Positions 1 to 8,895 of a DNA stretch of 64,000 nt are shown one piece after another. Source of the stretch: Bacillus alveayuensis (lineage in GTDB: Bacteria > Bacillota > Bacilli > Bacillales > Aeribacillaceae). The stretch covers positions 21,700-85,699 of the forward strand of contig JAUSTR010000009.1 in assembly GCA_030812955.1 (NCBI GenBank). The letters are read 5' to 3'. The notes below the pieces were generated by a model. The model saw only the letters and a list, made by a program, of their open reading frames with translations. It made no database searches and was not told the origin of the DNA. A program made the position numbers and the translations under genes. Position 1 is the first letter of the stretch, and each line of letters starts with the position of its first letter.

Positions 1-2
1 GG

Positions 3-956
3 CTAGAAAATGCTTTAGGTGTTAGTCCGACCATTACTGGAATTATTCTCATTGTTTTGCTTGGCGCCATCATTTTTGGTGGTGTTAAACGGATTGCGCA
101 TGTTGCTCAATTGGTTGTTCCGTTCATGGCCTTAGGTTATGTATTGCTATCTATTATTATTGTGTTCATGAATATTGAAAAAATACCAGAAGTGCTTTCA
201 TTAATTTTTAAAAGTGCATTTGCTGCAGATTCCATGTTTGGTGGAATTGTGGGTTCAGCTATTTCTTGGGGAATTAAACGTGGAATTTATTCTAATGAAG
301 CTGGTCAAGGTACAGGTCCTCACGCGGCAGCGGCTGCAGAAGTATCTCACCCAGCAAAGCAAGGCTTAGTCCAAGCGTTCTCTGTTTATATCGATACATT
401 ATTAGTATGTTCTGCGACCGCCTTTATGATCTTATTTACCGGCATGTATAACGTTCAAGCGCCAGATAAATCGTTTATCGTGAATAACCTGCCCGGTATA
501 GAAGCTGGTCCAAAATTTACACAAGCAGCGATTGAAACAGTATTTCCTGGATTTGGAGCTGGATTTGTAGCAATTGCTTTATTCTTCTTTGCATTCACAA
601 CGATTATGGCTTATTACTATATAGCAGAAACAAACATTGCTTATTTAACACGCAAACAACATAGCAAATGGCCAATGTTTGCTTTAAAAGTCGTTATACT
701 TGCTGCAACATTCTACGGCTCCGTGAAAAATGCTTCCTTAGCTTGGGCATTAGGGGATGTTGGATTAGGAATCATGGTGTGGTTAAATGTTATTGCCATT
801 CTCATTTTATTCAAACCAGCCATTATTGCCCTAAAAGATTACGAAGAGCAGAAAAAACAAGGGCTGGATCCTGTATTTGATCCAGAAAAATTAGGAATTA
901 AAAATGCAGACTATTGGGTGGAAGAATACAACCATAAAAAAGATACGGTTTCCTAA
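3..956 (+). CDS. Na+/alanine symporter, AGCS family (5' truncated by window edge)
   Basis: The reading frame is open from base 3, so the N-terminal part lies outside the window and no start is assigned. The visible ~317 residues are hydrophobic with several membrane segments. They carry the AGCS signature around GIYSNEAGQGTGPHAAAAA (about residues 95-115 of the visible part), the conserved loop of AlsT/DagA-type sodium (or proton):alanine/glycine symporters. The protein sits in the cytoplasmic membrane and imports small neutral amino acids. The gene ends at TAA and is followed directly by a strong hairpin terminator, so it is probably the last gene of its transcript. The convergent neighbour is lhgO. 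The family call is secure; the exact substrate is inferred. Confidence 0.9.
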   Translation, partial: LENALGVSPTITGIILIVLLGAIIFGGVKRIAHVAQLVVPFMALGYVLLSIIIVFMNIEKIPEVLSLIFKSAFAADSMFGGIVGSAISWGIKRGIYSNEAGQGTGPHAAAAAEVSHPAKQGLVQAFSVYIDTLLVCSATAFMILFTGMYNVQAPDKSFIVNNLPGIEAGPKFTQAAIETVFPGFGAGFVAIALFFFAFTTIMAYYYIAETNIAYLTRKQHSKWPMFALKVVILAATFYGSVKNASLAWALGDVGLGIMVWLNVIAILILFKPAIIALKDYEEQKKQGLDPVFDPEKLGIKNADYWVEEYNHKKDTVS

Positions 957-965
957 TGATTTAAA

Positions 966-1006
966 AAGGTGTCCCACAATTCTCACTTTGGGACACCTTC
1001 TATTTT
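966..1006. terminator. Intrinsic terminator between alsT-like gene and lhgO
   Basis: A perfect 11-bp stem (AAGGTGTCCCA at 966-976 with TGGGACACCTT at 989-999) has a 12-nt loop and is followed by CTATTTT on the + strand. On the - strand it is preceded by AAAA, so it can serve both convergent genes. Confidence 0.85.
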
Positions 1007-1028
1007 AAAGATAAGGCTTGATCTTTTA

Positions 1029-2237
1029 TCAAACGGTTACTTTCATCCATGTTGGTTCAGGGATCCGGTTCACAATATATTTTCCTATTTCAATCGAAGC
1101 TGTTGCAGCAGGCGATGGTGCGTTACATACATGAATGCAGTTTTTACCTAATATAATATGGAAATCATCGACTAATTCTCCATTGCTTTTTAATGCTTGC
1201 GCACGAACACCAGCTGGTGCAGGAATTAAGTCTTCTTCCTGTACTTCAGGGATCAGTCTTTGGACGTTTTCGACAAATTTAGACTTGCTAAACGATCGCA
1301 CCATTTCTTCTAATCCTTCTTTCATATATTTACTTGCTAATTTCCAAAATCCGCTGAATTTCATCACTTCCGTAAAATCTTTTAAATCGAAGTCTGTTTT
1401 TTTATATCCTTCGCGCTTAAAGCTTAAAACGGCATTCGGTCCTACATCAACTTTTCCATCAATCATTCTCGTGAAATGGACTCCTAAGAACGGAAAATTA
1501 GGATTTGGAACTGGATATATGAGGTTTTTGACAAGGTATCTTTTTTCAGGCTTCAGCTGATAATATTCACCTCTAAATGGAACGATTTTCATATCTGCTT
1601 TGTATCCAGACATATTCGTGACTCGATCACTAAATAAGCCAGCACAATTGATAAGTAATCTAGCATTATAGGTTTTTTTATTTGTTTCAATGACGACCCC
1701 ATCCGTTGTTTCAGTGATTTTTTCTACTTTGTTGCCAAGTTCAATTTGACCGCCATTTTCACGAATGATCTCAGCGAACTTTTCACTTACTTGTTTGTAA
1801 TTAACAATTCCAGCCATTGGAACATGGATGGCTCCTACCCCGTTTACGTGCGGCTCAAGCTCTTTCAATTCCTCTGGTCCTATTTTTCGAATATTTAATT
1901 GATTTTCGATTCCTCGTTTATACAAGTTTTCTAATAAAGGAAGCTCCTCTTTGCTAGTGGCAACAATTACTTTTCCACAAATATCGTGATCGATATTATG
2001 TGTTTGACAAAATTCTGTCATTGATTGGCTTCCTTGACGAGCGAATTTCGCTTTGAAACTACCGGGCTTGTAATAAATACCAGAGTGAATGACCCCGCTA
2101 TTATGACCAGTTTGATGCATGGCCAATTCTTTTTCTTTTTCTAATAAAAGGACTTTTGCATTTGGAAATCTTTTATATAATGCCATTCCAGTAGATAGAC
2201 CAACGATTCCTCCACCAACAATTGCAAAATCGTACAT
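1029..2237 (-). CDS. lhgO: L-2-hydroxyglutarate oxidase (LhgO/YgaF-type FAD oxidoreductase)
   Basis: This 402-aa protein starts with the dinucleotide-binding motif VGGGIVGLSTG (residues 7-17). The next conserved block, HQTGHNSGVIHSGIYYKPGS (about 41-60), is diagnostic for the LhgO branch of the DAO family, and a C-terminal FAD-contacting segment GVRAQAL follows. The enzyme oxidises L-2-hydroxyglutarate, a side product of metabolism, to 2-oxoglutarate and passes electrons to the membrane quinone pool. GGGAGG lies ~10 nt upstream of the ATG. The gene starts 28 nt after the stop of a GntR/FCD regulator on the same strand, so the two are probably co-transcribed and the regulator probably senses a hydroxy-dicarboxylate. 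Length and motifs match the family, so the call is firm. Confidence 0.9.
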   Translation of the reverse strand: MYDFAIVGGGIVGLSTGMALYKRFPNAKVLLLEKEKELAMHQTGHNSGVIHSGIYYKPGSFKAKFARQGSQSMTEFCQTHNIDHDICGKVIVATSKEELPLLENLYKRGIENQLNIRKIGPEELKELEPHVNGVGAIHVPMAGIVNYKQVSEKFAEIIRENGGQIELGNKVEKITETTDGVVIETNKKTYNARLLINCAGLFSDRVTNMSGYKADMKIVPFRGEYYQLKPEKRYLVKNLIYPVPNPNFPFLGVHFTRMIDGKVDVGPNAVLSFKREGYKKTDFDLKDFTEVMKFSGFWKLASKYMKEGLEEMVRSFSKSKFVENVQRLIPEVQEEDLIPAPAGVRAQALKSNGELVDDFHIILGKNCIHVCNAPSPAATASIEIGKYIVNRIPEPTWMKVTV

Positions 2238-2265
2238 AATTCACAATGCCTCCCTGTTATCGAAA

Positions 2266-2961
2266 TTAATTTTCACTTTTTTCTTCTTCGCATATTTGAC
2301 TAAGTTTTTTAATAGAGTCCATGATATTGTTTTTCGTTTTTAACATATGGTATTCAATGGCTGCTTTAAGTTCTGATGGTGAATTTCTTACAATCGCTTC
2401 ATAAATTAAACGATGATCTTTTTGTGTTTCGTTATAGTGATCTACTAATAAATTAGTAGCGATGGGGAGAATTCCTAGTCGATTGACCATACTGTTCACT
2501 CTTTGCCATGGGCATCTTTTACGAAGACATTTATGAAATTGATCGTGGAGATGGATATATTCATCGATGTTTGTTTCAGCTATATTTAAAGACTCCATTT
2601 TAATCAAAATATTTTCAATTTCTTTTTTGTCATCATCCGTTAAATAAGGCAAAGATTTTACAACAGCCAAGCTTTCTAAAGCAGTGCGAATCGAATAAAT
2701 TTCTTCAATATCTTCTTCTGTTATCGGTGTAGCAACAGCACCTTTATGAGGTTCTATTTTGACGAGGCCTTCAACAGCTAATTGCTGCAAAGCTTCCCGG
2801 ATAGGCATGCGGCTAACACCAAGCTTGGAAGCCCATTCCTCTTGAACGACTCTATCCCCTTTTTTAAGAGTTCCATTAAGGATCGCTTCCCGCAATTTTT
2901 TTGTAACAAATTGTTGAACTGTGTTTTTATGATGATTAGGTGCAGAACTTTTTTCATCCAA
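2266..2961 (-). CDS. GntR-family regulator, FadR/FCD subfamily
   Basis: A winged-helix DNA-binding domain spans about residues 15-80, with WASKLGVSRMPIREALQQLAVEGLV as the helix-turn-helix region. An all-helical FCD ligand domain follows (about 90-225), with the metal/ligand-type residues D…H…H in its middle. The frame opens at a GTG at 2970, but AGGAAG would touch that codon. A TTG at 2961 has AGGAAG at normal spacing, so I place the start there with moderate confidence. It is upstream of and probably co-transcribed with lhgO. Two copies of ATTGGATACAATA lie just upstream (2984, 3112) and are good candidates for its own operators. The effector is unknown; 2-hydroxyglutarate is a reasonable guess from context. 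Confidence 0.85.
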   Translation of the reverse strand: MDEKSSAPNHHKNTVQQFVTKKLREAILNGTLKKGDRVVQEEWASKLGVSRMPIREALQQLAVEGLVKIEPHKGAVATPITEEDIEEIYSIRTALESLAVVKSLPYLTDDDKKEIENILIKMESLNIAETNIDEYIHLHDQFHKCLRKRCPWQRVNSMVNRLGILPIATNLLVDHYNETQKDHRLIYEAIVRNSPSELKAAIEYHMLKTKNNIMDSIKKLSQICEEEKSEN

Positions 2962-2983
2962 TAGAAACACTTCCTATCTATAG

Positions 2984-3127
2984 ATTGGATACAATAATAG
3001 TAGCATTATATTTTTAAAAAATCAATATTTTTTGAATAATGAACAATAATATTAGTAAAAATAAGGATTATTGAGGGGGAGTAGCTATATATTTTTTATT
3101 TCTTTTTAAAAATTGGATACAATATTA
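2984..3127. promoter_or_regulatory. Twin putative GntR operators upstream of the GntR–lhgO unit
   Basis: ATTGGATACAATAATA at 2984-2999 and ATTGGATACAATATTA at 3112-3127 are the same 13-mer repeated 128 bp apart. Each core TTGGATACAA is an imperfect palindrome with TTG…CAA half sites, the usual FadR-subfamily pattern. The first copy lies ~25 nt before the regulator start and would overlap its promoter. Function is inferred from repetition and position. Confidence 0.5.
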
Positions 3128-3151
3128 CACGCTCTCATTAATAAATGAATA

Positions 3152-3194
3152 AAAAAATCCTTTCTAACGCTAAATTGGTTAGAAAGGATTTTTT
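3152..3194 (-). terminator. Bidirectional-looking terminator after the YeeE gene
   Basis: A 17-bp perfect stem (3152-3168 with 3178-3194) has a 9-nt loop. The arms themselves carry the A and T runs. It lies just after the stop of the YeeE-type gene on the - strand. Confidence 0.85.
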
Positions 3195-3205
3195 AAAGAT
3201 AAGAA

Positions 3206-4432
3206 TTAATTTTTATAAGAGCAATATGGACGTAGCTTTACTCCAATAATACTTCCTACAAATGCGGCTGCAAACCAAAGCCAGCCGTGCATACTAAAGG
3301 AAGCAATCCCATCAAAATAAGCACCAATATTACAACCGAAGGAAAGGCGGGCGCCATACCCCATTAATACACCACCGATTAATGCCCCGACTGTCATACG
3401 TGTTGGACGCTTCCATTGAATAGCTTTTGCATAGCGACCAGCAAAAGCAGCTGCTAATAATGCTCCAAACATTATACTAATATCCATAACGGTTGTAACA
3501 TCTTGATACAATGGATTTTGGAGTGCAGCCAATTTGCCTGGATCTTGCCAATAAGCCCATTCTTCTGGTTGAGCTCCAAACAATTGAACAAATTTTGCAC
3601 CCCAAAGAGCAAACGCCGACGTAATTCCCCATGGTTTCCCTTGAACCATTAAAATAAGTGCATTAACAACAGCTAAAATGATACCGCCTAGAACGAGTGG
3701 CCAAGGTCCTTTCCAAATCGCTTTCCAGCCATGGGGATTGTTTAAATTTGTTGAAATGAGCTTACCGTAGCGGCGTTTTTCAATGACAATTGATATATAG
3801 TAAACAAAAGCTAACATGGCAAATTGAATGAGAAATCCAAATCCTACACCAAAATTTTCAATAAGAGAAATTGGCTCAAAGTGAGGGGTATTTAACCAAA
3901 AATCAAAATGAGTTGTCGCAATAACTGAACCAGCAATAAATCCAACTAATGTTACGATTCCATTCGTATCTCCGCCACCAATATGGTAAAGGGTACCAGA
4001 AGCACACCCGTCACCTATCTGCATGCCAATTCCGAATAGAAACGCCCCAACTAGCACGGATATTCCAACAGGAAAAACATATCCGGATACAGGGTGACCA
4101 AACATGGAACCTTTTAATAGTAATGGTAAAAATAATACATTAGCCGCAAGCATCATGATCATTTGGGCTCGAATTCCTTCCCCTTGGCGGTACAAAATAA
4201 ATTTTCTCCATGCAGAAGTAAAGCCAAATCGAGCTTGGTACAATACGAATCCGCCAATACCCCCTAACACATATAAAAGTGATTGTGCTAAAGATACTTT
4301 AAAATATAAAAATAAAGCCCCGCCAATTAAAACAGTTAAAGCGATCAAAATAATGAAATCTGTTAAGTTTTTTGGTTTACTTTCTGCTTGTTTTGTGTGT
4401 ATAGTTGATTCTTTTTTCGCTAAAACAGTCAT
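3206..4432 (-). CDS. YeeE/YedE-family (TsuA-like) thiosulfate/sulfur-compound membrane transporter
   Basis: This 408-aa polytopic membrane protein carries two YeeE/YedE repeats. The conserved cysteine loops are visible: GDGCASGTLYHIGGGD in the first half and LSFGCNIGAYF in the second. In TsuA these cysteines form the path that conducts thiosulfate through the cytoplasmic membrane. The N-terminal ~25 residues are polar and presumably cytosolic. AGGAGG precedes the ATG at good spacing. A thioredoxin-like gene lies 137 nt upstream on the same strand and could handle the imported sulfane sulfur. No TusA-like partner (TsuB) is present. The family is certain; the substrate (thiosulfate versus another sulfur or selenium species) is inferred. 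Confidence 0.88.
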   Translation of the reverse strand: MTVLAKKESTIHTKQAESKPKNLTDFIILIALTVLIGGALFLYFKVSLAQSLLYVLGGIGGFVLYQARFGFTSAWRKFILYRQGEGIRAQMIMMLAANVLFLPLLLKGSMFGHPVSGYVFPVGISVLVGAFLFGIGMQIGDGCASGTLYHIGGGDTNGIVTLVGFIAGSVIATTHFDFWLNTPHFEPISLIENFGVGFGFLIQFAMLAFVYYISIVIEKRRYGKLISTNLNNPHGWKAIWKGPWPLVLGGIILAVVNALILMVQGKPWGITSAFALWGAKFVQLFGAQPEEWAYWQDPGKLAALQNPLYQDVTTVMDISIMFGALLAAAFAGRYAKAIQWKRPTRMTVGALIGGVLMGYGARLSFGCNIGAYFDGIASFSMHGWLWFAAAFVGSIIGVKLRPYCSYKN

Positions 4433-4569
4433 TTATCATTCCTCCTTTTCTATAACATATAATATATAATAAAACCAACAGAAATTGTAGGATTTTGCTT
4501 AAACGTACCACAATAAAACTGTTGACAAACGAACGGCTTAGTCAAAGCTCTTTTTATAAACCTATGTAT

Positions 4570-4917
4570 TTAATTAGGTTCTGTGTCTCCTGCCAACTGA
4601 TAAATTTTTGTAATTTTATGCTGGAACTGATCAAGATGGACAAACCTAGCCTCTCTTAGTACTTCTTTTCCATCGACATATAATATGAGAACAGGTGCAG
4701 TAAAAATAGACAGATGACCTGCTAATTCTGGAACATCATCGACATTTATAAAAGCCATCTGTATTTTTGGCAACTTAGCCATCACTTCTTGCACTTTTGG
4801 AACTAAAGCATGACAAACACTACAATTTGTTTTAGAAATGTAGAGAAAGGCTAAATGATGATTGCCAATGAATTTCTCCACTTCATCTATTGAAATTAAA
4901 ACACGATTTGATTTCAA
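4570..4917 (-). CDS. Thioredoxin-like protein
   Basis: This is a 115-aa single-domain thioredoxin fold. The redox motif is CSVC (within KTNCSVCHALVPKV, about residues 32-35), not the classical CGPC, so its redox potential is probably different. The cis-proline segment is TAPVLILYVDG. It resembles the YdbP group of small Bacillus thioredoxins. The start is a TTG with AAGGAGG 10 nt upstream. It sits between an iron-type dehydrogenase gene and the YeeE-type transporter on the same strand. A role in reducing or accepting sulfane sulfur delivered by the transporter is plausible but inferred only from context. Confidence 0.82.
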   Translation of the reverse strand: MKSNRVLISIDEVEKFIGNHHLAFLYISKTNCSVCHALVPKVQEVMAKLPKIQMAFINVDDVPELAGHLSIFTAPVLILYVDGKEVLREARFVHLDQFQHKITKIYQLAGDTEPN

Positions 4918-4974
4918 AATGGTTGCGCCTCCTTTCCGAAATATTATATAGCTTTAGCTTTTTTAGGCGAGAGG

Positions 4975-6057
4975 TTATTGATCAAGTGCTAACCTTTCTA
5001 TTTCATAAAATGCTTCTACGATTTTCATGCTATCGACAGGAATATTCATGAGATGGATCGACTCATCTGGCTTTATTGCTTCTTCTGCTATGTCATATAG
5101 TTTTTCTTTTTCTGTTATTTCAAGGCCAAGTTGTTTTAATGTATAAGGGAGGTTTAAATCTTGGTAAAATGGATGTAAACGTTTCATTTCGCTCCAATTT
5201 TCTTCAAGGGCTAGTTGAACGAGAATTCCATATGCCACTTTTTCTCCATGTAATAAATGATGAGTTTCGGGGCGTTTCGTTAATCCATTATGAACGGAAT
5301 GAGCCCCAGCTATTCTCCCATACCGATCGCCAAATCCTCCAACCATACCTCCTGCCATTATAATTGTTTCTATTACTTTGCGAAAGGCTAATGTATCTCG
5401 CTTCTCTAGTAAGTCGTTTATCGCTGCTCGACCGTGTTCAAGTAATACTGTTTTACAAAGGTAAGCCGATTGATGAGCGATTTTAACGGAAAGCGGGACA
5501 TCTTCAACTTGGCGAATGATACAGTCGGCTTCATACCATTTGGCAAGCGTATCAGCAATTCCTGCCCGAAAATAATTCACTGGTGAATGTAGTAAAATTC
5601 TTGTGTCAATTAAAACCATTAGCGTTGATTTTGGAAAAATATCATAACGAATAAATTTCCCGTTGTCATCATAAATTACACTAAGAGGTGTCCAAGCTGA
5701 ACAAGTAGAAGCGAGAGTTGGAATTAATACTGAATCAAGATGAACTTGATTGGCAACTGCTTTGGCCAAATCTAGCACCTTACCGCCGCCAATTCCAATG
5801 ATGACATCATGATTTACACAAAGTTTTGATAAACGTTCAATTTCAGAAAATGAGCATTCTCCCTTATATCGGTAAAAGGAATAGGTGACAGAACCATCTT
5901 TAGGAAAATACGGCTCAACTGCTTTCCAAGACTGTTCTCCACTTATGACAAAACCATTTCGAAACCCATGTTTTTGTAAAAGAGATTCAAGGTTATCTAA
6001 AACTCCATTTTCACATACATAGTAATTAGGAGCACCACGAACTTCGATGATATCCAT
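4975..6057 (-). CDS. Iron-type / glycerol-dehydrogenase-like alcohol dehydrogenase
   Basis: This 360-aa dehydrogenase has an N-terminal nucleotide-binding half with GIGGGKVLDLAKAVA (about residues 85-100) and PTLASTCSAWTPLSV. Its C-terminal helical metal-binding half carries the histidine motif HHLLHGEKVAYG. It belongs to the GldA/HcxA (YbdH) side of the family, which reduces 2-oxo acids or hydroxyketones with NAD(P)H. The longer frame opens at 6090, but GAGGGGG stands 7-8 nt before the ATG at 6057, which I take as the start. The gene lies 57 nt upstream of the thioredoxin-like gene on the same strand. The physiological substrate cannot be read from the sequence. Confidence 0.8.
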   Translation of the reverse strand: MDIIEVRGAPNYYVCENGVLDNLESLLQKHGFRNGFVISGEQSWKAVEPYFPKDGSVTYSFYRYKGECSFSEIERLSKLCVNHDVIIGIGGGKVLDLAKAVANQVHLDSVLIPTLASTCSAWTPLSVIYDDNGKFIRYDIFPKSTLMVLIDTRILLHSPVNYFRAGIADTLAKWYEADCIIRQVEDVPLSVKIAHQSAYLCKTVLLEHGRAAINDLLEKRDTLAFRKVIETIIMAGGMVGGFGDRYGRIAGAHSVHNGLTKRPETHHLLHGEKVAYGILVQLALEENWSEMKRLHPFYQDLNLPYTLKQLGLEITEKEKLYDIAEEAIKPDESIHLMNIPVDSMKIVEAFYEIERLALDQ

Positions 6058-6146
6058 TTCTTTATCCCCCTCATGAACATAAATATACAAAAAAATACAA
6101 TAGGTGATTTTCGACTATACTTACTTAAATAAGTGTGCTTGAATTA

Positions 6147-6171
6147 AAAACGCCACAACAAGTGGCGTTTT
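6147..6171 (-). terminator. Terminator of metNIQ
   Basis: The stem AAAACGCCAC/GTGGCGTTTT has a short loop and, read on the - strand, a T run. It stands just after the metQ stop. Confidence 0.8.
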
Positions 6172-6187
6172 ACAATATTCTCATAGA

Positions 6188-7018
6188 TTATTTTCGGTTT
6201 AACATCCACTCAGGCTTGCCGAACCCTTTAAATTGTTCGTCAATGACTTTTTCAAATTCTTCGGATTCAACGGCCTCTTTAATATCTTTGACAAATTGTT
6301 TGTCGAGATCTTTTGTATTGACAACAACACGGTTACGGTAGTCATCAGGCATATTTTCTAATGCTAATGCATCTAAAAGATTCATTTTTGCTGCTAACGC
6401 ATAGTTTCCTGGAACGGCAGCTAAATCAACGCTTTCTACTGAACGTGGTAATTGGCCTGCTTCAATTGGTTTAAATTGAAGGTTTTTTACATTCTCTTTT
6501 ACATCTTTTTCAGAGACGGTTAACGGGTTAACAGATGAATCAAGAGTAATGAGTCCTTCATCTTGTAAAATTAAGAGAGCTCTTGCTAAGTTTGTTGGAT
6601 CATTCGGGATGGCAATTTGACTGCCATCTGTAACTTCATCTAATGATTTAAACTTATTGGAGTAGATACCCATTGGCGCTGTTGGCACAATAATTACTTC
6701 AGATAGGTCAAGGTTATTTTCTTCAGCAAACTTTTCCATATAAATTTTATGCTGGAATAAGTTAGCATCTAAATCTCCATTACCAAGAGCTAAGTTTGGT
6801 TGAATATAGTCGCTAAATTCTACTACTTTTACTTGATAGCCTTTCTTTTCAAGAATAGGCTTAATAGCTTTATTCACCATATCGCTGTAAGGGCCAGAAG
6901 TAGCTCCAATTGTTAGTTCTTTTTTCTCAGCAGAGTCTGAAGCTGTTTCCTTGCTACCACAGGCAGCTAGAAGTCCAATCAATAATAGCAAAACTAGTAA
7001 AATGGATAATTTTTTCAT
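6188..7018 (-). CDS. metQ: Methionine-binding lipoprotein MetQ
   Basis: This 276-aa NlpA-family substrate-binding protein has a lipoprotein signal: a basic start, a leucine-rich core and the lipobox LAAC (Cys about residue 21), so it is anchored to the outer face of the membrane. The mature part has the NlpA hallmarks IGATSGPYSDM near its N-terminus and LFQHKIYMEKFAEE. It captures methionine for MetNI. Three ATG codons occur in a row. The third, at 7018, has GGGGG at the best spacing and is taken as the start. It is the last gene of the metNIQ operon, which is controlled by the upstream S-box. Confidence 0.95.
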   Translation of the reverse strand: MKKLSILLVLLLLIGLLAACGSKETASDSAEKKELTIGATSGPYSDMVNKAIKPILEKKGYQVKVVEFSDYIQPNLALGNGDLDANLFQHKIYMEKFAEENNLDLSEVIIVPTAPMGIYSNKFKSLDEVTDGSQIAIPNDPTNLARALLILQDEGLITLDSSVNPLTVSEKDVKENVKNLQFKPIEAGQLPRSVESVDLAAVPGNYALAAKMNLLDALALENMPDDYRNRVVVNTKDLDKQFVKDIKEAVESEEFEKVIDEQFKGFGKPEWMLNRK

Positions 7019-7055
7019 CATCATAACCCCCTAATGTTTTATATTTTTAAAGACT

Positions 7056-7721
7056 TTATCGCTTATCAACAAGACGAGCGATTCGGTCTCCTGTAAACTG
7101 AATGATTTGCACTAAACAAATTAAAATAACAATTGTCGTAATCATCACGGTATTGTCATAGCGGTAATAACCAAAGCGAATCGCTAGGTCACCAATTCCG
7201 CCGCCGCCTACAATCCCTGCCATAGCTGAATAACCGACTAAACTTATTGTTGTAATCGTAATTCCGTGTACAATGCCAGGACGTGCTTCAGGTAAAAGGA
7301 CGTCTTTTATAATCATCCAAGGTGTGGCTCCGACAGCAACAGCTGCCTCAATGACACCTTTGTCAATTTCCCGAAAAGAAGTTTCTACAATTCTAGCGAA
7401 AAACGGAATGGCTGCAACGGATAAAGATACAGAAGCTGCTGTTGGTCCGATTGTTGTTCCAGTTATTAGTTTCGTAAGCGGCAATAAGCCAACAAGTAAA
7501 ATGACAAATGGAATGGATCGAACCATATTGACGACAAATCCAAGAACAGATTTAACCGTTGTATTTTCCAAAAATAGACCACGGTCTGTGACAAATAACA
7601 AAATTCCTAATGGAAGACCAACGACCATCGCAACAAATAGAGAAATCGCCACCATATAAAGAGTTTCTATAAATGCTTTATTTAGTTCAGGAATTAATTC
7701 AATAAGGGAATCAAGCAGCAC
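7056..7721 (-). CDS. metI: Methionine ABC transporter permease MetI
   Basis: The 221-aa permease has about five membrane segments. The coupling (EAA) loop AAVAVGATPWMIIKDVLLPEARPGI contacts the ATPase. It forms the channel for D- and L-methionine import. The start is a GTG with GGAGGTG ~6-7 nt upstream. The gene overlaps the end of metN by 11 bp, which suggests translational coupling. Confidence 0.95.
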   Translation of the reverse strand: MLLDSLIELIPELNKAFIETLYMVAISLFVAMVVGLPLGILLFVTDRGLFLENTTVKSVLGFVVNMVRSIPFVILLVGLLPLTKLITGTTIGPTAASVSLSVAAIPFFARIVETSFREIDKGVIEAAVAVGATPWMIIKDVLLPEARPGIVHGITITTISLVGYSAMAGIVGGGGIGDLAIRFGYYRYDNTVMITTIVILICLVQIIQFTGDRIARLVDKR

Positions 7722-8724
7722 TTGTAATCACCTCCAGTCCATTGGTCCGTTGTGCGATGTAATCAATAGCACGCTTTATTTCACTTTCATCACCGGTCAG
7801 TTCCATAATAAAGATTCCTAGTGGCATATCTTGAATGTACTCAATTTTTCCGTGCAAAATATTCCCTTTTACTTTAAACGATTGAAGCATATCCGAAACA
7901 ACTGCTTCTTCTGCGATATCTCCTTTGAACTGAATTTTCACAATTGTTCCAGTACTTTTTGACAGCAAATGTTCCGGAAGCTCAAATTGTAGGACACTCT
8001 CAATGAACGATATCGTTAAAGGCTCTTTTGGATTCGTAAAAATGTCATAAACATTTCCAAGTTCAATCACTTTTCCATCCTGCATCACAGCAATTCGGTC
8101 ACAGATGTCCTTTACAACTTCCATTTCGTGAGTAATTAAAACAATCGTAATGCCAAGTTCACGGTTAATTTTTTTTAACAAGGAAAGAATTGATTTTGTC
8201 GTACTTGGATCAAGCGCCGAAGTTGCTTCATCGCATAATAGGACTGTTGGATCATTGGCGAGTGCTCGCGCAATTCCAACACGCTGTTTTTGTCCACCGC
8301 TTAGTTGAGAAGGATACGCATCTCGTTTATCAAGAAGACCGACCATGTCCAGTAATTCATTTACTCTTTTTTCGATTTCTTCCTTTGATTTTTTAGCAGC
8401 CTTTAGAGCAAATGCGACATTTTCAAAAACAGTTTTAGAGCTTACGAGATGGAAATGCTGAAAAATCATTCCGATTTTTAGGCGTGCTTTCCGCAATTCC
8501 TGTTCATTTAAAGAGGTTAAATCAACACCATTGATCAAAACTTGCCCAGATGTCGGACGTTCTAGTAGATTCAGACATCTTAACAGCGTACTTTTTCCAG
8601 CACCGCTATACCCAACGATGCCAAAGATTTCTCCATGATTGATTGTTAATGAAACATTATCCACACCGATTACTTTACTTTTTTTAGAGGTATACACTTT
8701 CACTAAGTTTTTGATCTCAATCAT
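7711..8724 (-). CDS. metN: Methionine ABC transporter ATPase MetN
   Basis: The protein has 337 aa. Walker A GYSGAGKST, signature LSGGQKQR and Walker [13 protein letters not shown] occupy the first ~240 residues. The C-terminal ~90 residues form the NIL domain that binds methionine and trans-inhibits transport. Of three nearby start codons the ATG at 8724 (MIEIKNLV) has GAGGTG at 6-nt spacing. It is the first gene of the operon, downstream of the SAM riboswitch. Confidence 0.95.
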   Translation of the reverse strand: MIEIKNLVKVYTSKKSKVIGVDNVSLTINHGEIFGIVGYSGAGKSTLLRCLNLLERPTSGQVLINGVDLTSLNEQELRKARLKIGMIFQHFHLVSSKTVFENVAFALKAAKKSKEEIEKRVNELLDMVGLLDKRDAYPSQLSGGQKQRVGIARALANDPTVLLCDEATSALDPSTTKSILSLLKKINRELGITIVLITHEMEVVKDICDRIAVMQDGKVIELGNVYDIFTNPKEPLTISFIESVLQFELPEHLLSKSTGTIVKIQFKGDIAEEAVVSDMLQSFKVKGNILHGKIEYIQDMPLGIFIMELTGDESEIKRAIDYIAQRTNGLEVITSAA

Positions 8725-8849
8725 TAACATCACCTCAATCCCAAATTTTTGGGAATTAGTTTACAAGTAAATCAATAAGTTTAGTATAAAAAAGGCGAGA
8801 AAAAGATATATGAGGTTCTTCCTTGAAAAAATTGTTAAGGTAAATAAAA

Positions 8850-8876
8850 ATGCCCCTTTCATTCAGAAAGAGGCAT
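8850..8876 (-). terminator. Expression-platform terminator of the S-box leader
   Basis: On the - strand an 11-bp stem (one G·U pair) with a GAAU-type loop is followed by TTTTT. It lies ~20 nt after the SAM aptamer and before metN, as expected for a transcription-terminating S-box. Confidence 0.88.
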
Positions 8877-8895
8877 CGGGTATCTATGTACACGA

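Noticed and set aside
1135..1560. 141-aa open frame on the + strand
   Set aside because: It is antisense to lhgO, which has clear family motifs; no ribosome site and no recognisable protein.
5076..5363. 95-aa open frame on the + strand
   Set aside because: Lies inside the dehydrogenase gene on the other strand, in a shadow frame.
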